DNA of 64,000 nt, from contig JAUIRK010000099.1 of the NCBI GenBank assembly GCA_030549495.1, positions 558,001 through 622,000 of the forward strand, read 5' to 3'. The translations under genes and the position numbers were made by a program. Under the pieces are notes generated by a model. It saw nothing but the letters and a program-made list of their open reading frames with translations. It had not been told where the DNA came from and searched no databases. Within the stretch, counting starts at the first letter, position 1, and each line of letters starts with the position of its first letter. This document shows positions 1-13,500 of the stretch, piece by piece. Origin of the DNA: Nectonema munidae (lineage: Eukaryota > Nematomorpha > Nectonematoida > Nectonematidae).

Positions 1-569
1 TTGCAAAAATGTCTCGATGAAAGTTTTCTTGCTCCAAAAGCTCTTCTGAGTATACATAAACCCAAAAAAATTCTAACTCTTTAATTGAAAGATTTCCTTT
101 ACCCATCTCTCTATTTGCTTGTTCAATTGTATATTTCCGAATATGACGTAAGATTCTTTCATCAAGTATGCATCTGAATGCAAACGAGGCTTGAATACTC
201 ACGATAGTAATAAATAGTTGGGCCTGGTTTGGCTTTAAAAACGTTTTGAGCCGATGTCCTGCCTTTTACATTACTAATTTTACTCTATTCAGTTCCATCT
301 TTAGCTAGAGCGGCACTTTCATCTTCAGCTGTGGTTTCATATGAAACAGTAGTTTCACCAGATCTAGAGATTTTCATCTCTTCACCATCATCAGAAGTAT
401 CTTTTTCAGAATCACTCAACTCTTGATTATAACAAGAATATGATTCAATTTCAGACTCATGGGATGAAAAATGGTCATCACTTCCTGAGTCTTCTTCGAT
501 CATATCTTCTATATATATTGAGGTTTTTTCTGCTGCGTAACGAATCGGTTTATCCATAAGTAAAGCCAA
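1..569 (-). pseudogene. piggyBac-like transposase relic, amino-terminal part, running off the left edge
   Basis: An ORF at 569-285 encodes a 94-residue acidic, serine-rich segment starting MDKPIRYAAEKT, like the acidic amino terminus of piggyBac-family transposases. Lower on the same strand (284-1), across frame changes, are stretches such as LRHIRKYTIEQANREMGK and LSIKELEFF, which resemble the start of the piggyBac catalytic region. The catalytic Asp residues would lie outside the window. Several frame breaks show it is dead. It is unlike the other piggyBac relics here in its amino-terminal sequence, so it probably belongs to a separate subfamily. The family call rests on remembered sequence patterns, not a search. 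Confidence 0.72.
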
Positions 570-1394
570 AGTAAAATATAAAAATATATTGAAATTTTGA
601 AACTATCAAAAAGTGCTATTAAATGGGATACAAAGAAAAGAATGGAAGAAAAAAACATAAAGAGAGTGCAATATTATAAGTCAAATGCTATCATAACTTA
701 TCGAAGAAATTTTTCCAATTTATTTAGTGACATTTTCAATATATAACATTTTTACTTCTAAATCGTCCTTTTTTAGTTTGAAATTGTCTTTTTTTAGTTT
801 GAAATTGTCTTTTTTCAATTCTAATTTGTCTTTTTCCTATCCTAATTTGTTGTCCTAAGTTGTCTTTTTTCAATTTTATTTTGTATTTTAGAAAGAGAGT
901 TTAAAGATAAGATTTAAAGATAAGATTTATTTAGTTCAAAACAAAATGATACGAACTAAACTTAAGTTTTATATGTTCGCATGAGAAAAAATCCTTCATT
1001 CTCCCTATTGTAAGAACTTCTAATCTCAATATTCTGAAATAGTGAGGTTAAAAATAATAATATGTGTAATAGATCATGTGTAGGGAGGAAGATAGATTCA
1101 AAAAAATCCATGAGGATTATATGGATAAAATTAACAAAGGCGTTAAAAAGTTATACTATACAAATATATATATAAAATATACTATAAAATGTATATATAA
1201 ACATAATTATGTATCATAAGTAAATAATTGTTCAAGGGAAGATCTTTAGGTAAGGCGAAGCACAAAGGGTTTGATTTTTGATGAATTTTCCAGTAAATAT
1301 AATAAACACCGAGATATAAATGAAAAAAAAACAAGACAAAAAAAAAGAAATTTGGAAATGAAAAATAGAGATGTTTGGTATATATAATGAAAAA
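570..1394. other. AT-rich intergenic DNA without a recognisable gene
   Basis: No ORF here has protein-like composition. The only structure I see is the 21-bp-type tandem array at 765-885, listed separately. Confidence 0.5.
765..885 (+). repeat. short tandem array of ~21-bp units
   Basis: Five to six degenerate units of the type TTGTCTTTTTTCAATTCTAA follow one another. The same units occur in reverse orientation at 1918-1992, inside the LINE relic, with an exact match of almost 30 bases between the two arrays. Confidence 0.7.
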
Positions 1395-2095
1395 AATATT
1401 TACATGTTAACTGATAACAAATAAGAGATAAATTTTTTTTTAAATGATTTAATATTTTTAAGATATCTAATATGCAACGGTATTGAATTCCAATTATTAA
1501 TAACACTTGGTAAAAAATTATTCTTATTTATGTTGGTAAAATATTGTATAAATACATCTTCATCATTTCTCAAGTTATAATTATGTATTGTATTGTTGAA
1601 AATAAAGTAATTGGAAAAATAAGAATTGGATGTCATATTATTAAAAACAAAAAGCGAGGCAGTTAATGAACGTATTTGTTTGATATTCAAAATTCCGTGC
1701 GTTTTCCTGATGCTTGTAGAATGACCACTTTCAATGAATTTTATAGCTCGATTTTGTTTGGTTGTAATTTATTGATAAAAGTTCTGCTACTAAAGGCCCA
1801 AATTAAATTGCAATAGTAAACTTTGGATTTGAAAAAAGCGTGAAAAAATAAAAGTCTAGATTTAATGTTTAACATATTTCTTATATTATATGCTACACCT
1901 ATAAATACTGATAGAGAATTTAAAAAAGACATTTTAGAACTTAAAAAAGACAAATTAGAATTGAAAAAAGACAAATTAGAAGTAAAAAAATGGTAACAAT
2001 TAAATTTATTTGAAAAGAAAAGTAATGAAACGTAAACAGAAAATTTGACATTGCCTGTATTATATGGTAAAAAAATGTGATTAGTTAACATGCCA
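1395..2095 (-). mobile_element. LINE (non-LTR retrotransposon) relic, end of reverse-transcriptase ORF
   Basis: Two adjacent minus-strand ORFs (2091-1741 and 1690-1400) carry the pattern seen at the carboxyl end of many LINE reverse transcriptases. A segment IGVAYNIRNMLNIKSRLL is followed by KSKVYYCNLIW, then by NYNLRN, WNSIPLHIR and a final FKKKFISYLL. The two pieces are separated by a frame break. A 21-bp tandem array (1918-1992) sits where the region before IGVAYNIRN would normally lie, giving a seven-residue repeat. The 5' part of the element is absent. The clade (Jockey-like or CR1-like) cannot be settled by eye. Confidence 0.75.
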
Positions 2096-2539
2096 CTGCG
2101 AAAGGAATGTCGATCATCGAATTATCAATCAATGCTATCAAAATCTTTTATTTTTTTTTTCACAAAAAACTTTTCCATGTGTTATAGTTTATGTATATAC
2201 TAGGGGTCGTAAATCTCCGGTTGTGAGGCCGCATGTAGTTATTTTCGTCTCCTGGTAGTGGCTCCTTTCTGCCTTGCCAATAACACATTAAAATTAAAAA
2301 ATGGTGATTTTATAACAAAATTTCCATTTCATATCTTTTTATTTACCAAAAAATAAGCAATACGATTTTTAATTATTTGTTTTGCGATATCGAAAAATAT
2401 CGTCTGATTTTTTTCAATTGACATTATACCAAGTGACAAAAAGAGAAAGTATTTTATTGCAAGTGAAAAAATTTCGTGAAAATAATTTCTTTCATGATAA
2501 TTTCTTTACAAATGATAAAATAAAAATAAAATGTTAAAA

Positions 2540-2610
2540 TCTTTTGTATTTGACATTAATAGTTACACACGAAGGCGGCTTTAATTAGTCTTTGTGTGAA
2601 CCATGCTACA
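2540..2610 (+). repeat. possible LINE 3' tail fragment
   Basis: The motif CGGCTTTAATTAG followed by CTTTGTGTG at about 2575-2600 recurs at 59577-59600, directly after a LINE reverse-transcriptase end. This suggests a shared 3' untranslated end, although no LINE coding sequence is attached here. Confidence 0.4.
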
Positions 2611-2729
2611 CTACAAGTATTATTTTTGTAATATAAGTGAAAAATAATTCTGTCGATTATCCCAACACAACATATTATATTTGTTCTGATTAAGGTAGTG
2701 TATGCAAATAAAAATTTAAAAAGTGTAAA

Positions 2730-2912
2730 ATGAATTTTAAAAATTCAAAAATTCTTCAATCTGGAATTTTAATAACTCTTCAAATATGGTACAATAATGA
2801 TTTTATAACAGATGAAAACTCAGAAATTAGCATTATTCGAAACACTAAGAATCATCACTTATTGTTAAAAAACTTTTACAAATTTTTCATACATTTAAAT
2901 ATTCTTATTTAA
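2730..2912 (+). other. short AT-rich ORF, probably not a gene
   Basis: A 60-codon frame rich in Asn, Ile, Lys and Phe, with no motif that I recognise. Its composition matches the AT-rich background, so it is most likely chance. Confidence 0.15.
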
Positions 2913-2997
2913 TACGCTTTTAATTTTCCTAAAATGAACTTTACTCAATGTTTGAGAGTTAATACCAAATATCAAGTATTTTAGTTACTGAGAGACA

Positions 2998-3123
2998 TTA
3001 ACCCATTTAAGGCCAAGCAAAGCAGACGATATCTAAAAAACGCAGACGAAGTCATTGAAAAAAGCAGACGATGATGAAATTACTTATGTTCCAAAATAGG
3101 AACATTGGCCGTAAATGGGTTAA
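2998..3123 (+). mobile_element. TTAA-flanked MITE, piggyBac type, copy A
   Basis: TTAA at both ends bounds inverted termini CCCATTTAAGGCC and GGCCGTAAATGGG. Flanking TTAA target duplications and CCC/GGG ends are typical of piggyBac-mobilised elements. Inside, GCAGACGA occurs three times at 3022, 3042 and 3064, and a small palindrome GTTCC-N6-GGAAC lies near one end. It has no coding capacity. Confidence 0.88.
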
Positions 3124-3181
3124 TACGTTTTTATTTTTTATTAGGATTATACCTTTTGAAGGGAAGTGTGTAAGAAAAGTG

Positions 3182-3256
3182 TCGGCAGATAGCCTAGTGG
3201 TAGCAGCATAAGGTCTCGATCCAGAAAGCTTGGGTTCGATTCCAGATCGTGACTAA
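3182..3256 (+). repeat. tRNA-like sequence, probably a SINE head or tRNA pseudogene
   Basis: An A-box-like stretch, TAGCCTAGTGGTAG, is followed about 30 bases later by a good B box, GGTTCGATTCC. The ends do not pair into an acceptor stem, so a working tRNA is unlikely. Confidence 0.5.
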
Positions 3257-4364
3257 GCTTAACATCTGTTCAGATATGAAAGATTATTCCCACCTTGGTT
3301 GTGATCCAACAACTTAAAAAAATCGAATAGTTTCTAAATAAGTTTCTCTTGATCTTATAAAATGATAAAAACAAAAAATCTTAAATTAGAATCTACTAAA
3401 AGTTAATTTAGATTTACAGTGAGAATTTAGAGAATGTAGCTTGTATAGAAAGAATTTTTATAATTGTCGTCTAAATGTATACTTCGATACTTAAGGTTCT
3501 TGTTTTAAATTTAAATATTTAACCTCTTTTCTTTACTGTAATAGTTTTTTTGCAAATTCTAAATTATAAATAAAAAAAGTATTAAGGAACATTACTTTAA
3601 TTATATTGGGGTTTTGTTGCAATTATTTTCAATTAACAATGACTTTTGTTCCCTACAAGAAAAAAACAATATATTAATTCTAATAAAATATTATTAAAGA
3701 ATTTCAATAGAATTATAATAATATATACTCATAATTTTAAATTTTTATATGGCCTAAAAAATTGGTATAGAATGTTGAAATAAGATAGTTGAGGAATTTG
3801 TTTCTGAAGAATTTTATTTGCAAAAGTTAAATGTAGTAATACTGATAATTGAAATATAGTTGATTCTTTTACTCTTTAACAATGATATAGCTCTAATCAA
3901 TTAATTGATAATTGCGTAAATTATTGAATGGTAAAGAATAAATTAATTTAATTATTTATAAATCACAAACAAAAACAACAAGTTTATACGTTTATGTTTT
4001 TATTTAAAGTAAAAATAAAAATATGGTTGGGTGGAGATATCAAAGCACCTTCAGCCAAAGGCTATATGTTTGCATTATGCTTGAGATGGTTAATTATTTT
4101 TTTGTGATTTTGTTTTTAAGAGTCAGTAGTCTTAAGGATCGAACCGCGAACTGTTAAGCTAAGAAGTACACCCTAACAAACATCAAGGCTCCAAATAAAA
4201 ATATAAGATTTAAATTAAAAAAAAATAAATAATAAAAATAAAATTATTTTATTATATTTTAATCTTATTATTTACTCCATTCTATTCCTAATTTTTAATG
4301 TGACCAATCAACAGACTTTCCTACCCCAAATTCCGTTAACCCCTCCCCTCCTTCAATCTCTATC
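3257..4364. other. AT-rich region upstream of Imp; presumed promoter/5' UTR lies here
   Basis: Apart from a tRNA-like stretch near 4120-4180 there is no coding signal. The last 60 bases before the ATG at 4365 are pyrimidine-rich, with a CCAAT sequence near 4304. These could belong to the 5' UTR or core promoter, but no clear initiator or TATA element can be assigned. Confidence 0.35.
4115..4185 (-). repeat. second tRNA-like stretch (B box only)
   Basis: The minus strand contains GCGGTTCGATCC, a good B-box core, preceded by a weak A-box-like sequence. It may be a decayed SINE. Confidence 0.3.
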
Positions 4365-4548
4365 ATGAACAAAAGCGAAACCAATATTTTTTTAGGAAAT
4401 CTAAATACCCTTACTAATTTTAAAAATCTCAGTTCTTTTTTATATGAATCTGATATTAACCCAACCGAAATCAAACCACGTAGAGGCTATGCATTTTTGG
4501 AATTTGAGAAACCTGAAGATGCTCAAAACGCAATTAAAAAATTAAATG
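4365..4548 (+). CDS. Imp: Imp coding exon 1 (RRM1, first part)
   Basis: The start MNK...NIFLGNL parallels the MNKLYIGNL start of vertebrate IGF2BPs, which supports the ATG at 4365. The donor is G|GTAAAT, phase 1. The 86-bp intron that follows ends TTTTTTTAG. Confidence 0.9.
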
Positions 4549-7500
4549 GTAAATTTCATTCTATTTACTTTATTTCTTTCCTAACTTTTTATTTTGATTT
4601 TAAAATTTCAATTAATTTAAAAATATTTTTTTAGGGCTTTTATTTATGGACTCTAAAATTGTGGCTGAGTTTCAAAATTTAAAATCAAGGTAACCTTTTT
4701 AATTCTTTTAATATTCATTTTTTTTTAACTATAGTTCGTATACCCTTAATAAAATAGTGCCTGAAACGTCTTAATTTGCAATATACTTTTAACTTAAATA
4801 AACTGATTTTATAGGTAGTTAATTATATATTTAAAGTTTTGCTTGGAGTTTAAAAAGCTTATAATAAATTTTTAATATCTTAAAATATTTTTTGTATTTG
4901 AATTCATAATTTGAGTCTAGTAAAACTAGATAAACATCAGTAAGAATGGTAATAATTTTTTACTTTTTATAGTCTCATTTTTCAAATATTTCTATCTCTT
5001 TTCTAAAAGAAAAGATTTCATTTTTTGCTCAATAATGCCTATCTTAAATTTAAACCAAAATTGTACTACATATCAATATTAAGTATTTTTCCTATATTGG
5101 CTTTTAAATTCAAATATAATATAGAAGATATCTGATTTTCAATCTCAATTCAAATGATACAATAATATCCTTTTTTCTATATTTGAATTCGTAAGGTAAT
5201 AAAAAAAGTTATAGTATAGTTTAGAGATGATGTCAGCCCATTTAAAATGTATTTTGTAGTGATGGGACGATTTTTATTTTAACTATTTTATGTGTTTGGA
5301 ATCTAGATTTGGAACATAAATAAATCAAGCTAAATAAAATTTTAAAAATGTTACCTTCTTAAATATCGTTATAAAAATAAAGAGAATCGGCACTGAGTTA
5401 TAGGAAAGTACTATTAAAATTTTTGAATGTGATTCCGATATTTAAACAACTCAATTCGCGATTCAGATTAATAGTTACATCCATCACTAGTATTTGTTTA
5501 AATTTTCTCTGGATATGGCTTCCGTCCATCTTTCAAAATTTAATAGCCCTATATTATTTAGATTTTATGCAAATGTGAACTTTTTAGTTTTAAGATTAGC
5601 TTATTTCTAATTCTTCGCCTCCTACTCCATCTGTTTGTAATTTTGCGACTGCAACCCCTTTTATGTATCATTTTTTTAAGACCGAGGAGTCGACCTATTA
5701 TACAACTTTTGCTAAAATTTATAATTATACGACATCAAGATTTTTGTTTCAAATATTATATGAGTCTCTAACTCCAAATTATGTAAACATGCTTTAGAAA
5801 CATTAGTTATAAATTACCTGACTCTTGTATGTCGATTTAAGATGGTCATGGAAATATATCCTGAATCTTACCCGCTTCTGCCTTATGTTGCAACGCAAAT
5901 GTTTATCTATTTTGTTCAACATAATTTAATAAAATGTTTCATTGGTTTGTATTTGTAGTTAGTGTCTTTCTTACATTGTCTTCAAAATGATTTTCAAATT
6001 ACTATAGTCTATAACCTTTTTATAGAAGCCAAAACAATAGCATTCAAAAACTAAATGTATTCCAAATTATTTTTTCAAAAGTATTTGGTTTAAAAAATTT
6101 TCCCCAAAACTCAAAAGTGAGCCTTCTTCTTTTACAAAGATTTGTGTAATAAAAGTTCATTCTTTAATTTTATTGAATTTTTGAGTCTTTTTTCTGAGTT
6201 GCAAAAGCACAACGTTAAACTTACATTTTTATTTTGGGCGTTTGCAACGTTAGGTAATAACGAGAGTGTCTGTGAATTAATTTTTTAATCTTCATATCAA
6301 TATAACTATTTTTAAAATTGGAGTTAGAGTCACAATTATTTGTGCTACGTAATATATGCATGTTCCCATGTTCACACCCATCCTTTCTGATATCGTGGTC
6401 TTGCGAGGAACACTGAGTCCAGAATCTGCCTGGAATTTACATCTCACTAAACAGTACAGGCCCTTGTTACAGCAACCTATACCTTGATATACATTATTTT
6501 ACAAGATTGTTTCAAATATACGAATACAACTAAATAAACGATACAATCCTAAGGCGAACGCTCCCAAAGTGGAAAACAATCTTAACTAACAAAATCAAAA
6601 TCGGGTCGTCAGAGTACTATCAAACCGTACAAACCTTTGAATTCTTTAGTTGAGGAAGAAAACCAGTATAAAAAACCTGCATAACAGAATGTACCTTGTT
6701 CTTAAATAAGAAGATATGTTTATAAAAGAGATACGCTAAAAAATACGAAAATTAGGAGGCTGTAATACCTTATATATTATTAATATATAATATTTAGTAC
6801 ATGATATAAAAGTTGAAAAAAAGATATAGACAATTTTAGGGCATGTAGGAACAAACTACCCCTTGAATTTGACTCCATCCCATATATACATAATATGAGT
6901 ATATATGTCATCCCTAGAATATATATTTTACAATAGGAATGTATAATCGGTTCCACAAGCAAGCAGGTTCCTACAGAGGCCAGATAACCGAATATGTCTG
7001 ACCTAGCTCGTACCATGAATCTGTTTTGGGACTTATACCTTGTGCCAACCCTAAATTTAAGTAGGCGGATCTAGTGCTCCGAAGTACACAATTAAATAGT
7101 AGAACGTAGAATTTCAATAGCTCAGGGGCTTAATTTTCTTTTTTAACATATTCCCCCAAGAACGCTTTATCCTGGGTTTGCGTGAGCTCCCAAGCTTGGC
7201 ATAATTGTGGGTAATGCTTGCGATTATTAACAGCTATAACTTGTCTTGCTGATCGATGGCAATGTAGCTAACCCATTAACCAACGGAATTTATAAACACA
7301 GACAACGATATTTTTATTAAGTTGGCTCCGGTCGTTAATCGGCTAATGTTAACATCTGGTATTTTGACTAATTCTTATTTTTGTCAAGAATTATAATTTG
7401 CTTCCGAAATTTGCTATATTTTTCATAATTTTGTCAAGAATATAAGTTTTTTCGTTACCCACCCCTCACCCCTTTTTTAAAAACCAATACAATGCTCTCT

Positions 7501-10500
7501 TGACATTTAAATTCATGGTCTGTGTTAAATAGAAATGAAATGTGGAAATGCGTATGCATGCACACATTCATCACTCCAACCTGATGATCATACTACCTTC
7601 TAGTAAGAGTGACATCTTTTTCTGCATTAAAATCTTTTGTAACGGGTTTCTCTTATACATTTTACTCCATCCACAGCAACTCGCCACCCTCCTCCTCCAG
7701 TTGGTAGTTGAAGATCAGTTGTGATCGAAAATTTATCTCCCAAAATTTTTTATTTGAATTTTTACTTCTGAAGTTTATATTTTATTGAAGTAATATCTTT
7801 TCAGAGGTTTATATTTTGAACAGATACCTTAAATTCTAAGGGTCGTGAGCAAGGTTGGTTAGATACTGGGTTTCGATAACTCAATGTTTTTTCTTCGACT
7901 TATGGTTCGATACAAGCGGCGCCATTGTGCCTTTTCTATGAAAACACCTCTGGTACCTTTACCTTAAATTCCCACTCCTAAAATTTCTGCATTTTTTTCA
8001 TTTTTTCCCACGCCTTTGAATGTGATTCTCACTTATTCCCCCATCTTTTTTATTTTGTATTCTTTCTTTCACTTGTAATTTTTCCTCTTTTCCATATTTT
8101 GTCAAAACTTTCTTTGTTATGGCCCAAAAAATTGAACAAATTTGAAGTTTATTTTTTCCAAGTTACATTTTAATAATTTTTTCCTCTTTTATGAAGACTT
8201 TTTTTTGTCAAAACAACTAAATAGAAATTATTCAAAAGAAAATCAGAGGATGAATTTGTGAAAACCTTTTTTTGAAAGTATTACGACTTTACACTGTTTT
8301 AATCGAGTTACGATAATTTGGTTAGTGAACATTAGCAAAAAGCACTTGTCCACGCAAATTTCTTTGCACATTAAAATTTTAAAGATGAATCAACGTTGCT
8401 GCGTATACTTGTGGCAACTGTTAACGTTTTTCTCAGAAAATTTATTCCAAACTTAAAACTGCTTTGAACAAAAAGTAGAAATAAATAAAATTTACCAAGT
8501 CATAATTTGCTTTTAAACTTTCTTTGCTGTGATTGGTTGTTTGAAATATGCCTATCAATGTTCCTTGCTGTGATTGGTTGATTAAATTTTCGTTCTGACT
8601 TTGATTTAGGTCAGTTAAAGTGGATATCAGCAATGCGCCCTTGGACATGGAAGCCACGATCATGGAGGAATTGGTGAACGGCTTTGGCAAAGTCCTACAC
8701 TTCGGCGAATCGCGAAAGGATGGTGATGGGTCGAGTTGCGCCTATGAAGTCACCTTTTCCACCATGGAGGAAGCAGAACTGTCCGTTCGCAGCCTTGACA
8801 AGCACGAGATGAATGGCCACGTTCTCCAAGTATCTCCTATTTCCCTAATTTCAAACATTTAGCATGACGCTTTATCCTGCTACCCTGACAAAATCAAAAT
8901 TCACTGTAAAAGAATGTGTCGCGTTGGATAAATTCATCCTGGGATAAAATATTCCATTAAACAAGTCTCTCTAGGGTGAAATTACTTCGAAAAAAAACAG
9001 TCCATAGCCCCCTAACTTTTACTTCTGTCTAGCCAAGGCAAAATAAATAAGCAATCTCTTGTTGTCAGGATTAATTTGCTATTTAATTTTGGAATTTATG
9101 AATGTACTGATTCCACACTCTCTTATTTTGTCTTTAAAATGATGTAATCCCTTTGCTTTTAATGCCGCTTATAAAAAAGATAATGCATCATGGCACAGAA
9201 TCCTCTATAGTGCAAAATTTACATTTACAAAATCCCCAGGACCAAATTCAAGAAGTATAAAAACGCGCGTAAGTTTTTGGTCCATTTCAGCTGCGTATTT
9301 AATGTGTTCTAATTAGTGAGTCGTAAAGGAAACTTTTAGACAGTAAACATTTTCATTGTTACGTGCTGGAAGTGCTTTTAAAATCATTTGATCCCAAAAT
9401 AGGAGATGAAGTTCAGTAACTTGATATATATATTTAAGTCTAGTGCTAACAAAACTTGACTTATAAATTCATCACTAATTTACCGTACGACCTAAAAATG
9501 GATTTTATACTTGAAAAATTCACCCTAAAATTTTATTCTATAAACACTTTTGCAATTTTATTATTATTATTGCTAGAGAGCATGAGTTACTTTAAACAAT
9601 TTTCTTTCGAAAAGGTGCGATTCTTAGAAAAGAGCTGTGTAACAGGGGCGCATACCTAAAGGGGGAGGGGCGGGCGAAAAGCCTATTCGCCCCCCTCCCC
9701 CAATAATTTCGGATTTTTTAAACTAGTGTACATACGTTATGTAAATTTAATTAAAATATTTTTGCTGGAAGTATGGTTTTTAAATGTCATCAATTTTATA
9801 AAAAAAATATAAAGTAGTCTTATAAATTCACGTATGCGCTGTATACACTCTATTTTAAAGGATTGCTTGAATATTTGGTCTCCCGTGCTATTTTCAGACT
9901 AGTAATTTTGAAAATTGCAAAAAAATGCCCCCTGCCCCAATAATTTTGAGGATGTGCCCCCTTCTGTGTAATCATTGAAATTTATTTTTCCTCCGTCACT
10001 ATCCTTGTCTGTGAGCCTTCAAGATCATGTATATACGGAGATATACTTCGATTTTTCTTGTCTATCATTTCGTATACCACATGCGCCACCTTCAAATTCG
10101 GTATTCCTATAAAAATCAGCGGCATCTTTCAACGTAAACTCGAAGATTCCGTACTTCAATTATTTTGCATTTGATCGCCAATGAATCATTTTGTTCCACA
10201 TGGAAAAGCGGAATTTTTTTACCTTTAAACCTATTCTCTATTCAACTGATTATAAAATTAAACAATCTATTTTTAGTTCGTCTGCAAATTCGTCAATATA
10301 TAAGAGTGAAGTCAAAACTCTTAAAAAATGTTATTTTTATTTAAGCTTTTCGAACTGCTTTTATTGATTCCAGTTTCTTTTCAGTAGAAATTTTCATGCA
10401 CATTGTAGAATTAAAAAAGCAAAATTAGGAACTTGAAGTGGAGTTAAAACAAAAGTAAAATAATGGAAGAAACATTTCTATTTAAAAGCGGATCGATACG

Positions 10501-13500
10501 AATACACTCAAAAATCACAAAAAATATTCCTTGCACAAAATTGTGAAAGTTAATAAACTTTAAACTATTTTAGGTTTTTAAGTTTGATGACCATCGGGTT
10601 AGGTCTTTCATAAAAGAGATACTTATATTTTTGCTTCGTATAATTTCTTTAAAGCATAAAAGTGTTATCTTAAAAGTAATAATCGCTAAAATTCATATAA
10701 AACTGTTTTTCACTTAAAGTTTAACTCATAAATAGATCTATTGACATGATTTCGTTTTCGTAGGCCAGTATCCAGAGTACCTTGTCTAGAGGCCATTCCA
10801 GGAAGCCTGCGTCGCGTGCATCTTTTGAACAGCCACAAGCACCGAACGTCGCTATGCAAAACTCCCTTCTCTCAAAACGCTCTTTGTACGGGCGTAAAAA
10901 CAGCGCCCCGAACTCAGCTAGCTCCTCCAAATCCAAAGAGTTCCCTCTAAAGTCAGGTTGCGCTGTGTCTTTTAAATCAGCGTCTTCATCATTTGCGTTT
11001 AGGATTTCTGTTCCATCGGAAATGGTTGGCGCAATCATCGGTAAAAAGGGCGACATCATTCGACAAATCACGGAGGAGTCTGGTGCCAGGTAGCCTCATC
11101 TTTCTTTCCCTCTTTGGCTCTGAAATGCAACAACACATTTCCTCCCTGAAATTTTTTCAAAAAAGTTGTTATACAAAACTTAATACTTTTAAGTCAGCCA
11201 TTCTTTGAACGCTTTCATGCGCAGAGAAAACGATTGTCGCAAATAAATCATCCGCTTTATAAAAATTCAATGAAACATGCAGGGTTAACAGAGTTTTATA
11301 TCAAATTACTGTTGTTTCGTTTTTCTGAGAACAAATTTGTTAATGATAGCAAGGCGAATTAGTGTGGAGTAAAGGGCAAAACTTTTGCTTTAAGAGGTTC
11401 TTACAGGGCGTGTTTCATAGAGTATAGATTGTTTGGTTATTTTTTTATAATCACTGTTATAAATATACTTTTTAGATGGTAAATGTTAAATAAAATGTAT
11501 TTTTTGTATTAACATATTTCTAGTTTGAGCTTCAGTTTATGCAAGTTCTATAAATTTTGGGGAAAATTTGTGTGTGATTTTTTGCTGCGATGTGTTTAAT
11601 ATTATTCAGCTAATTTTTGGAAAGATTTTGTCTGAATTCGGTTTTCACATTTGAAACCCGATATCTAAATTTAGATAAAATTTTAATGTTAAGCGAAGGT
11701 TTTTAGACATATTTGGATGTATCTTAATCTTTTAGATGTGAAACCAAAAAGTGAGTTGGCTACACTAAAGGCCTGCGCGACTCACGTGGGTTTGTGGGAC
11801 ACGCGCATAATTTATAGGATGTTCATTCATAGCTCATATCCGATTATATAAAGTCTAACATCAGTAAGTACATACATACACTGAGACTTTTACATCATCC
11901 GAGCTTTTCATTCGCCGCGCGAAGGCCTTTCTTCCGAGCCGCAGGGCCCTTTTTATAAAAACGTTTTCCCCAAAATCACAGAATTTGCAAGAAAAAATGT
12001 CACTATTTGGAATACTTAATAATGTGAGCAGATGTTTACGAAAATGAAGCACGGAAAATCAAAAACAGGATAGATGTGTTTTATACAGATAATCACCTCG
12101 AAATAACCAAAGAGTAGCGGCCTCAAGAATTTCACCAAATATCGAGGAGACACAGGCGGAGGAACACCAAGCCCACATTTGGCATCAGAATGAGGTATTG
12201 TTACCATTTTTTTCATTTGTCGTTGTAAAATGAACACACGTGTGTTTCAATAAATAGTTTTTAATAGATAATTTTGCTTTTACCGTTTTGTTTCCATAAC
12301 CTTTCTGTATAAAGTAAGCCATAGATAGCTTGATAAATTAAAAAAAACCATAGTATTTAGTACATATGAAAGTATTAGTGCGTGTGCGTACACATATATA
12401 ATTAGAGCTCCTGGCCCTTGCCGCCACACTTTGAAAACATAATCTGGCCCACATCTAAACAAAGGTCATGCTTTAGATAAAGTACATTTTTATTACATAT
12501 ACAATACATTATCTTAGATACACTTTCTGTTCTTGTGCGTAATGTTTTGTTTATCATGTCAACATGTGCTGTTAAGGAGCGTAACTTTGGTCTTGCTGAT
12601 TAACTTATTTCTGCCGCATCAGCTTTAAAAGTTTCAGAGATATTGTATTTTTGGACAGAGCTCTTTTTAACATTTAGATTATATTCCTTCTTTATCAAAA
12701 TGAAATATTTATGTGCTAAGTTGGGCCGTTGTTGGCGGTTTGAATGTGAAAGTGTTGGTTCGATTTGTTTTTAAAAACGGAGCGCTTGTGGGTATATTTC
12801 TTTCTTGCGGGGCGGGTGAGGGCAAATTTTTACAACTCGCTCAGTGCCCTATGCCACACTGATTATCCGCTTTAAGAGAAAGGACAAACAAACGACCGTT
12901 TTCGGAAAAACTAAGGAAACCGTTCGAGGACAGAATTTTAAAGGCTAATCGCCTGCTTTCTTCTTCAATGGGTTTTATGCATTTAAAGCAGGCGGTTTTC
13001 ATTTCTTCGAACACTGGTCTTCAAAGCGTTACTAATTAAATATATAGCTGTCTTTAATAAATATCTTATTAACCCGTTAACGACCTGAATAATCAGACGA
13101 TATCTAATGTAAAGCAGAAGATTTGTATTAAAGAGCTTTGATAAACGCAGACGATTTTATTTTTGTAAAGTCGACTATAGTCGACATTGGGCGTTAACGG
13201 GTTGATAGACTTCGTATCTAAAAGTAACTTTTATCGATACTTTGAACACAAAAGCGTTCGACTATCATCATCGTTGTCTTTGAATTAAAAAGGATTTTGT
13301 TTTTTCAAAAAAAGATACTCTATTTTTAGAAAATAACAAAAAAGTGTTCAAATTCAAATACATAATGGCGCTGAAACTTAAAAGACAACATCTAGTTAGA
13401 ATAAATTTGTTCAGAAAAAATAACCAAAAAACTAAAATGTCTTATTTAACTTAGAATTAAAGAAAAGTTTAACAGAAAGTCAGGATATAAATGTAAACAA

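Larger units (their letters stand above)
4690..8609 (+). other. Imp intron 2 (3.9 kb)
   Basis: AT-rich with no host coding signal. It contains a short decayed TTAA-type MITE (7268-7346) and a SINE copy (7841-7965). The rest, including 6360-7260 where GC content rises slightly, shows nothing I can identify. Confidence 0.6.

Noticed and set aside
3182-3256. functional tRNA gene
   Set aside because: A and B boxes are present, but the ends cannot form an acceptor stem and the anticodon arm is not convincing.
10721-11071. minus-strand ORF of 116 codons
   Set aside because: It lies antisense to Imp exon 4, whose sense strand has the KH1 motif and proper splice sites.
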